From: Deltaproteobacteria bacterium
GTDB lineage: Bacteria; Desulfobacterota; Syntrophia; Syntrophales; Smithellaceae
DNA length: 35,017 bases
Direction: 5' to 3'
Assembly (NCBI GenBank): GCA_026388535.1
Contig: JAPLJP010000164.1
Span: 1 to 35,017 of the forward strand
Shown here: positions 10,285-19,000 of the stretch, one piece after another
Layout: each line of letters begins with the position of its first letter
Position numbering within the stretch: position 1 is the stretch's first letter
Position numbers and translations under genes: made by a program
The notes under the pieces: generated by a model
Seen by the model: only the letters and a program-made list of their open reading frames with translations
What the model was told of the DNA's origin: nothing
Database searches by the model: none

Positions 10285-11642
10285 TGAGAGACATTGATCC
10301 TTCTTTATACAAGCTTCCGCCGCAAAATATCGAGGCCGAACAGTCTATCCTTGGTAGTATACTGCTGGAAAACAGCGCTATCAACAGCGTTCTTGAAATT
10401 CTATCACCGGGTGATTTTTACAATGAAGCTCATCGGAAAATTTTCAAGATCATAGTTGAGCTTTCTGAAAGAAACGAGCCGGTTGATCTTATTACTTTAA
10501 GCAACGCCCTGAAAGATAAAAATATGCTGGACCCGGTGGGAGGCGTGGCGTATCTCGCTTCCCTTGTGGATAACGTCCCCTCGGCGGCCAACGCCGCTAA
10601 TTACTCCAAGATTGTTAAGGAGAAAGCGATTCTCCGTGGATTAATCGGTTCAGCGACGGAGATTATCGATAGTTGCTATGAAACCGGTTCCGACGTTGAT
10701 CAGGTTCTGGATAAAGCCGAACACAGTATTTTTGAAATTTCTGAAAATAAAGTGCGCCCCGCTTTTTTCCCGATAAGGGATATTGTCAAGGACAGCTTTC
10801 GTTCAATTGAAGATTTATATTCCCGCAAAGAACTGATTACCGGAGTGCCGACCGGTTTTGAAAAAATTGATGATTTAACTTCCGGCCTGCAGAAATCAGA
10901 ACTGATCATTATTGCCGGACGTCCCAGCATGGGCAAAACAGCTTTCGCCCTGAACATTGCCCTGTTCGCCGCACTGGAAGCGCAGACGCCCGCCGCTATT
11001 TTTTCATTGGAAATGTCCAAGGAACAGCTTGCTTTTCGATTACTCGCGTCCGAGGGCAGGGTTGATTCTCAGCGTTTGAGAAAAGGTTTTTTGGGCGAAA
11101 CCGATTGGCCGAAACTGACGACCGCTGCCGGCCGTCTTTCCGATGCTCCGCTCTTCATTGATGATACTCCCGCTATTACTGTCTTGGAAATGAAAGCTAA
11201 ATCACGCAGGCTGAAAGCCGATTCCGGACTGGGATTGATTGTCGTGGACTACATTCAACTGATGCGTTCTGGAAGTTATCGAGATTCCCGCGAACAGGAA
11301 ATATCGGAAATCAGCCGCTCCTTAAAGGCTCTGGCCAAGGAACTGAGAGTGCCCGTTGTCGCCCTTTCACAGCTGAACCGCAAAGTGGAAGATCGCACCA
11401 ACCGCCGTCCGCAAATGGCGGATTTAAGAGAATCCGGCGCTATTGAACAGGACGCCGACGTTATCGCTTTTATTTACCGTGACGAAGTTTATAACAAAAC
11501 AGAAGAAAATCCCGAAAAAGGAACCGCAGAAATTATCATCGCCAAACAAAGAAACGGCCCCACCGGAACAGTTAAGCTCGCCTTTGTGGACAAATATACG
11601 AGTTTCCAGAATCTTGCCCGGGTGGAATCTCCTGAAAGTTAG
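10284..11642 (+). CDS. dnaB: Replicative DNA helicase DnaB
   Basis: LPPQNIEAEQSILGSILLEN...IIIAGRPSMGKTAFALNIA...DYIQLMRSG...SQLNRKVEDR. Confidence 0.97.
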   Translation: MRDIDPSLYKLPPQNIEAEQSILGSILLENSAINSVLEILSPGDFYNEAHRKIFKIIVELSERNEPVDLITLSNALKDKNMLDPVGGVAYLASLVDNVPSAANAANYSKIVKEKAILRGLIGSATEIIDSCYETGSDVDQVLDKAEHSIFEISENKVRPAFFPIRDIVKDSFRSIEDLYSRKELITGVPTGFEKIDDLTSGLQKSELIIIAGRPSMGKTAFALNIALFAALEAQTPAAIFSLEMSKEQLAFRLLASEGRVDSQRLRKGFLGETDWPKLTTAAGRLSDAPLFIDDTPAITVLEMKAKSRRLKADSGLGLIVVDYIQLMRSGSYRDSREQEISEISRSLKALAKELRVPVVALSQLNRKVEDRTNRRPQMADLRESGAIEQDADVIAFIYRDEVYNKTEENPEKGTAEIIIAKQRNGPTGTVKLAFVDKYTSFQNLARVESPES

Positions 11643-11711
11643 ACTTACCAGGAAATAACTAATATGGTGTCCGCCAATTACAATTAGATCGACTGCGTGA
11701 TTCAAAAAGAA

Positions 11712-11744
11712 AAGACCCCATAACCTTACAGGCTAAGGGGTCTT
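11712..11744. terminator. Bidirectional Rho-independent terminator between convergent dnaB and OmpA-family genes
   Basis: AAGACCCC ... GGGGTCTT with A-rich left flank and TTTTTATT right flank. Confidence 0.85.
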
Positions 11745-11774
11745 TTTATTTCAGATTTCTAAAATGCTACAGGT

Positions 11775-12917
11775 TTATTTTATTATTAATGTATTGATGA
11801 CAGCCTCAACCCTGCGATTCTTCTGCCGTCCTTCTTTTGTGTCATTACCGGCTATCGGTCTGGTTTCTCCATAACCAACAGCGGTAATTGTGGCTTGATC
11901 TATCCCGAATTTATCGATTAAGTATTGACGTACACTTTCAGCTCTGTTCTGAGACAGTGTGACATTGTGTTCCTCTGTGCCGACATTATCGGTATGTCCT
12001 TCGATAACAACGTTATTCTGGGGATACGCTTTCATAAAATCGGCTACTTTCTTAATATCTTCATAATATTTTTTCTTAACATAAAACTTATTGGTATCAA
12101 ATTCTACATTAAGCGTGATGGATATCTTCTCATGAACACAGCCGTCTTTATCTACCTTAGCACCGGCGGGTGTATTTGGGCACTTGTCAAGGTAATCGGG
12201 AACGCCGTCCTTATCGGAATCAAGCGGACAACCATCCTTGTCTACAGCCACGCCAGCCGGTGTATCGGGGCACTTATCAAGATTATCGGGAACACCGTCC
12301 TTATCGGAATCTACAGGTGGAGGTGGTGGAGGTGGAGGTGGAGGTGGTGGGGGGGGAGGAGGAGGTTCCTCAACCTTTTTTTCTCCGCCGAAGGCGAAAC
12401 AAATTCCAAAAGAGACAAGTAAGTCGTTATAATTGTCGTTGATCGGAAGAACATGCCGTACATCTGCCCGCAAAGCGATATCGTCCGTCATGAAAAGTTT
12501 AAACCCGGCGCCGTAATCGACAGAGAATTTACTCATATTAGGATCTCCGGGAGGAGTGGTATAATGAATTCCTCCGATACCGACCGCCAGAAATGGAACA
12601 AAGCGGCTCTCGGGCATGAAATGGTAAAGGCCTTCAATACCGTAACTAAATAGCTCAACTTCATTTTTACCGGGCATATCTTCAATTTCCGTTGGAACGT
12701 AGCCTAAAACTCCTTCCACGCCGATATTTTTTGTAAAGTTATAGCCGGCGCGCAAACCAGCGGTATATGTGTTTTTGAAATCATACTCGTTCCCCTCAAA
12801 GAAATAACCTCCAATATAAGGCGTAATTGAAATAGATCCTGCTCTTACTTCTGCCTGTGCTATAGTGGAGACAGCCATCAGCATTATGAGAATTATTAAC
12901 ATGCCAATTTTCTTCAT
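11775..12917 (-). CDS. OmpA-family outer-membrane protein with thrombospondin type-3 repeats and polyproline linker
   Basis: N-terminal barrel (YIGGYFFEGNEYDFKNTYTAGLRAGYNFT), ~17-residue Pro run, DSDKDGVPDNLDKCPDTPAGVAVDKDGCP repeats, C-terminal OmpA motif (VVIEGHTDNVGTEEHNVTLSQNRAESVRQYL). Confidence 0.93.
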   Translation of the reverse strand: MKKIGMLIILIMLMAVSTIAQAEVRAGSISITPYIGGYFFEGNEYDFKNTYTAGLRAGYNFTKNIGVEGVLGYVPTEIEDMPGKNEVELFSYGIEGLYHFMPESRFVPFLAVGIGGIHYTTPPGDPNMSKFSVDYGAGFKLFMTDDIALRADVRHVLPINDNYNDLLVSFGICFAFGGEKKVEEPPPPPPPPPPPPPPPPPVDSDKDGVPDNLDKCPDTPAGVAVDKDGCPLDSDKDGVPDYLDKCPNTPAGAKVDKDGCVHEKISITLNVEFDTNKFYVKKKYYEDIKKVADFMKAYPQNNVVIEGHTDNVGTEEHNVTLSQNRAESVRQYLIDKFGIDQATITAVGYGETRPIAGNDTKEGRQKNRRVEAVINTLIIK

Positions 12918-13072
12918 AATATCCTCCTTTCATACTGGTTGTTTATGATAAACATATTAAAAACACGAATAAGCACGCGTGATGCGATTTGATATTTATT
13001 TTTTTTAATATTTTACTTATATAAGATTGCCTATATTTAATGTCAAGGAAATATTTATATAAATTTCAAAGT

Positions 13073-16000
13073 TCAAATTCTTACATAAACCCTGTGTTCT
13101 TGGCCGTCATCAAGAAGAATAATGGTTTTTTCGCTTTGCTTTATTCCATCTATTATGACTTGCGTTTCTTTCTCTCCATTCTGCGCGCGCGAGATGATGA
13201 TGCGGTAGATTGTTTTTCCATATCGGTAATCTAAACTGAAACCATCCCAATCCGCGGGAAGACAAGGCATGAAACACAGTTTGTTTCCCTCACGCTTCAG
13301 TCCCAGGAGTGATTCCACGATCAGCCGGTACATCCAGCCTGCCGAGCCGGTATACCATGTCCATCCGCCGCGACCTGTGTGCGGTGAAAGCGCATAGACA
13401 TCGGCCGCGACAACGTATGGCTCCACTTTGTAAGTATAAATAGCCTCAGATGAACTCGTATGATTTATCGGATTGATCATGGTCATAATTTCCCACGCTC
13501 GCCGATTCTCCTCCAAAGCCGCGAATGCCATAGCCGCCCAGACGGCTGCTTGCGTGTATTGTCCACCATTCTCCCTTACGCCGGGGACGTATCCCTTTAT
13601 GTATCCGGGATTCAAATTGGACTTGTCAAACGGCGGCTTCAAAAGCTGAACCAATCCAATGTCGCTGTGAACAAGATGTTGATTCAGTGATTCCATGGCC
13701 TGACGCGAACGATCAGCTTTCCCGGCTCCGGACAAAACGGACCAGCTTTGGACAACCGAATCAATCCGACATTCAGGATTTTTAGCAGAACCGAGAGGCG
13801 AACCATCATCGAAGTAAGCGCGCCGGTACCACAAACCATCCCATCCATACTGTTCGATATTCAAACGCAATTGCGACGCCTCTTTTTTACAATATTCGCC
13901 AAAAGGCGTGTCGCCGCGATGACACGCAATTTTCGCAAATTGTATAAGGACTTCATAAAGGAAAAATCCCAGCCAGACGCTTTCTCCTTTTCCCTTTATC
14001 CCCACCATGTTCATGCTGTCGTTCCAGTCTCCGGAGCCCATTAGTGGCAATCCGTGCTCTCCGAATCTGAGTCCCCTCTTAACGGCCCTTACACAGTGCT
14101 CATATAAATCTGCCGTTTCCTGAGACCGGCCGGGCAAATCGTAATATGAATCCTCTTCTGGGTTTACCGGACGGCCTTTAATAAAGGGGATAGATTCATC
14201 CAGTATCTCTGTGTCACCGGTATTTGATATATAGCCGCAGGTTGTGAGGGGCAGCCAGAGGTAATCGTCCGAGCACTGCGTGCGCACACCGCGGCCCGAC
14301 GGGGGATGCCACCAATGCTGCACATCTCCTGCCTGAAATTGGCGGGAAGCGCAAAGAAGCAGATGCTCGCGCGCAAGTTTTGGTTCGGTATGAATGAGAG
14401 CTACTACATCCTGCAGTTGATCGCGGAAACCGAAGGCTCCTCCTGACTGGTAATTTCCGGTTCGCGCCCAGAGACGGCAGGCCAGCGTCTGGTATAAAAG
14501 CCAGCCGTTTGCCAGTACGTTGAGGGACGGGTCGGGTGTTTTTATCTGCACTGCGCCGAGCGTATGATCCCAGTATTTTCGAACCTCTTGGAGAGCTTCG
14601 CTGGCCGCCGTTGCGTCTTTGAAACGCTGGGCGAGTTTCCGAGCATCATAGACATTTTGCCCCATGCCGAGCGTGAAGACGATTTCTTTTTCTTCCCCAT
14701 CAACCAGATCAAAGGGAACCTGAATTGCGGCGCAGGGATCCAATCCGGTGCCTACTTTTCCGGAAAGATGCTGACGTTTCATGACGGCAGGATCGGCAAG
14801 CGTTCCATTTCGTCCCAGAAATTCCGTCCGGTTGCCGCTTAAAGTTCGCGTCAGCGCATTTGTGTTAAAAAAGGCAATTCTGTTGGGAAATTCCGTGTTA
14901 TAAGAATTGCGCGCAAAGATGGCGCCGCTTTGGTGGTCAACATCGGTAATTACATGCATGGCGGTTTTCGTTCTAAGGTCGCCCAGAACCCATTCGGCGT
15001 ATCCCATAACAGAGATACGTCGCGGTCGTCCCGTTAAGTTTTTTATCTTCAACACGACAAATTTTACTGCCGCGTCCAGAGCAGCATAAACCCATACTTC
15101 GGAATAGATGCCGCGCTCTGTATGTTCGAAGACGCTGTAGCCGAAACCGTGCCGGGTGATGTATGATGTGCTTCCACGTTTGGGGAGCGGCATAGGTGAC
15201 CAGAAATGGCCGCGCTCCTCATCGCGGATGTAAAAAGCTTCTCCGCTCTTGTCGCTCACCGGATCGTTGTGCCAAGGCGTAAGCCGAAATTCGTGGGCAT
15301 TTTCGGCCCAGGTGTAGGCCATGCCGCTTTCGGAAATTACAGTGCCGAACAGAGGGTTGGCCAGCACATTCACCCATGGCGCCGGCGTTATCTGATCATG
15401 GGCGGTCGAAATCACATACTCGCGGCCGTCAGAAGTGAATCCACCAATCCCGTTGAAGAACATCAGATCATGACGCGGTGGAGCGGAAGCCGGAATGAGT
15501 GGGGGACGATGGGTTCGGCTAGGTATCAGCCGCGGCACTGCTGTTTTCAAACCGCCGCGCTGATTGATCTGGCTGGCCAGTGTCCCACTTCTGTCAGAGA
15601 TGATAATATGAGCGACAGTTTGAATAAGGATTCGATCTTCTTCTGATATCTGGTCTGTGGATCTGACAAAAATACCACCGAGCTGATCGTTTAATTTGGC
15701 GACGATGTTAGAGGCAATGAGTCCCATGATCTGGTCATGCAGAATTTGCCTGTATCCAGCGTGGTCTTCATTCCAGATTACGAGATCCACGGCCAATCCT
15801 TTTAATCGCCAGTAAGCGTGCGCCTGTACGAGTTGACGTACCAATTCGATGTTGGCCTGATCGGCAATCCTTAACAATACAATCGGTAAATCGCCGGATA
15901 TGGCGTATCCCCATAAGCCGGATTGCCCCCGGTTATTTTCGATAATAACACTTGGATCGGCGCGCAAGGAGGCATTGGCGTAAATCAGGGAACTGGCCAT

Positions 16001-19000
16001 TCGGCAGTAAAGCTGCGCTTCCGCCTCGGTGGCATTTATTTGCCGCAGGAGCACCTGGCTTTGCGTCCAGGACAGATCGAAAACACGATCGGCGATCCGC
16101 CTGTCCTGATATTTTTCGACCAGAAACAAAGCAGTCTCCCTGGTTTCGCTGATTCCTAAAACCATATCAACGGTGACCGATTGCTCCGGATCAAGAGATA
16201 TGCGGGACCGGATGGCGACAATAGGGTCAAGCACCGAACCTTGACTGTCTGAGAGCGTTCCGAAAAGATCGGTGGGAGAATCCATCGCTTTTGGATTCCG
16301 GACGGTGTTTCCGCGACCGATGAACCGCATCCTGTCAGTCTCGTAGGAAATCTGCTCAATCTCCGTTTGGTGCACGGACATTAAGTGAATCATCCAGGGA
16401 TTCTTTTCGCCCTCGGAACGCGGCCGTCGAGTGCAAAGGATCGCCCGGCGCTGTTCGATGATCTCAGTTTGAACAAAGAGATTGCTGAACGCGGGATGGA
16501 TTTTATCGGTGGCAGGCGGCGCGAGAACAACCTCAGCGTAACTGGTTACGTCAATTGTTTTGCGCAACCGCGAATGGTTTGTGATGGTGGCGCGGCGTAG
16601 TTCGATGTCATCTTCCGGCGAAACAACGATCTCTGTGTGGATGTCAAAATCATGTTCCCGGCGGCGAAATTCTACGCGACCATCCGAAAAAATAGCTTCG
16701 TAATGCAGAGGTTGTTTAAGCGTCGGCTGATAAGCTGTTGACCAGACTTCCCCGCTTGTTACGTCGCGAATATAACAGAAAGTGCCGAAATTGTCGCAGG
16801 TGCTGTCTTCCAGAAAACGGGTGATGGCTATGTCCTTCCAACGGCTGTAGCCGCCGCCTGCGTTTGTCATCATTAAATGATATCTGCCGTTCGAAAGCAA
16901 CTGCACTTCCGGAACAGGTGTGTCGGGAGTGTTGAAAACACGCACAGGTGTTTCCATGACAACTGCTTCCCGCTGTGAATTGGCGAGTTCGGCGGGCGAT
17001 GTGTAAAAGGCGATGGCTTTAGGAACCCTCTCCTGAAGCAACAACATGGATGACTGGAATAATGGTTCCGATTCAAATCGTTTCTGCATAGGTTGGTTCA
17101 ATAGTAAATAGGCCAGAGCGAGCAAGGTCATGCCTTGGTGGTGCGCCATGAAGGAACGAACCACCGCGTGCGATTGTCCCCGCGACAGGCGCGACAGTGT
17201 GTAATCTATCGCTTCATAGAAACCGAATCTTCCTTCAAATCCCGCCGCGGAAAGCTTTTCCAGATTCAGGCAAGCCTCTTCGGGTGCTACCATTAAAGCA
17301 AGCGCTGAGGCATAGGGGGCGATTACCATATCTTCGGCTAATCCACGCTTGAGACCCAGGCCGGGTACGCCAAAGGCTCGATACTGGTAGTTAAGGTGAA
17401 CGTCAATTGCGTTGTAGCCGGATTCCGAAATTCCCCATGGCCGGGAGTGTTTCTTTCCATACGCGATTTGCGCGGCTACAGCCGCTTTATAGGTCTGATC
17501 TAGAAGAGAGTGTTCATATGTCGGCATGACCAGAAGCGGCATGAGGTATTCGAACATGGAACCACTCCATGATACGAGTGCCGGTTTTCCGCCGGCGGTT
17601 GTAAGAAGCCTTCCCAGGGCGAACCAGCTTTCCTGTGGAAGTTTCCCCTGCGCGATTCCCACGAAAGTGCAAAATCTTGCTTCCGCCGCCAGCAAATCGT
17701 AGTAACTTGTATCCCGCCGCCAGTTACCGACGTTGTATCCGATAGACAGCAAATTACATGCCTTGTCGAACAGAAAATCATATTCCATCTGGGCGAAATC
17801 GTCGCATTGCTTCGCCAGTTTTGCGATATCCTCCATTATGGTCCCGGCGCTCCGGCTGGCGTCGGTAACGAGTCTTCTCACTTCACCAAGCTGCATAAGC
17901 TCATCAGGAGTTATATCAGCTTTCATCTGCTTATCAATGGCAGATAGCAATTGCGCTTCCAGACTGGTTACTTCCAGCAAAGTGGGTATATCATTTAACT
18001 TGGGCAGTTTGTGGATCATATCCGATAATGCCGGGTAAAATATCCAGGGAGTGAGAAACCGCAACTCATCAAGGGCGGCCCAGCATTGATCAGAGAATTC
18101 CTTTGACCACCATCGCAAGGGGCTATTGGGATCGCTATCAAGAGCATTGACTCCGGTAACCATTCCTGCAGCTGATGTCGCCAGTTTTTCAAGGTATAAC
18201 CGCATTCCCATGAGCGTGTTTGTTTCGGAAGTGATTGCCTCTCCCAGTTCCTTTTTAAGTTGAAAGAGAGAAACAGATTTTCCCGCCGTATCCTCGAAAA
18301 CATCAAGAGTGTCTTTAAGTCCCGCAAAGAGTTGCGAACCGGTAATTTTCTGATCAGGAAGGGAAAGGAGCCCCGACTTTAATGTCAGTAGATGACCGGA
18401 AAGATTTCCGCTGTCCACCGACGAAATGTAGAGGGGGAGCAGAGGTTCCAGAGATTGAGTATCGTACCAGTTATAGAAATGACCTTTTTGCCTGTCCATG
18501 GATTCCATCGTGCGTAGCGTGTTTGCCGTACGCTCGATTAACTGCCGCGTTGTGATATAACAGAAATCGCGAGCGGAGAGATTAGCCAGAAGAGACAGAC
18601 CCACGTTAGTGGGTGATGTGCGATGCGCAATCACAGAAACGGGTTGTTCCTGATAGTTGTCCGGCGGCAACCAATTATCTTCCGGACCAACAAAGGTTTC
18701 GAAAAAAGCCCATGTTTTCCGGGAAATTTTCCTGAGAAAAATGATCTGGTCTGACGTCAATCTTACTTCACGGCGGGTTAATGGCCGGCTGACAAACCAG
18801 GCGATCAGGGGAGAAATCAGCCAGGTAACAAGAATAGGCCATGCCGCGATTAAAGCGGCCGGATGGGAAAAAAAGATGGTAATTGCCGTGACAACGGCAA
18901 ATATTGGAGCGAACCACATGGCCCGAAGATATCCGACTATGTCATGGCGATGATTTTGTTTTGGATTGTCCGAGGGATTCCATTCGAGAAGCCGTTTACG

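Noticed and set aside
12238-12432. Plus-strand ORFs encoding Gly-rich proteins opposite the OmpA gene
   Set aside because: Antisense shadow of the polyproline codons; no RBS or independent support.
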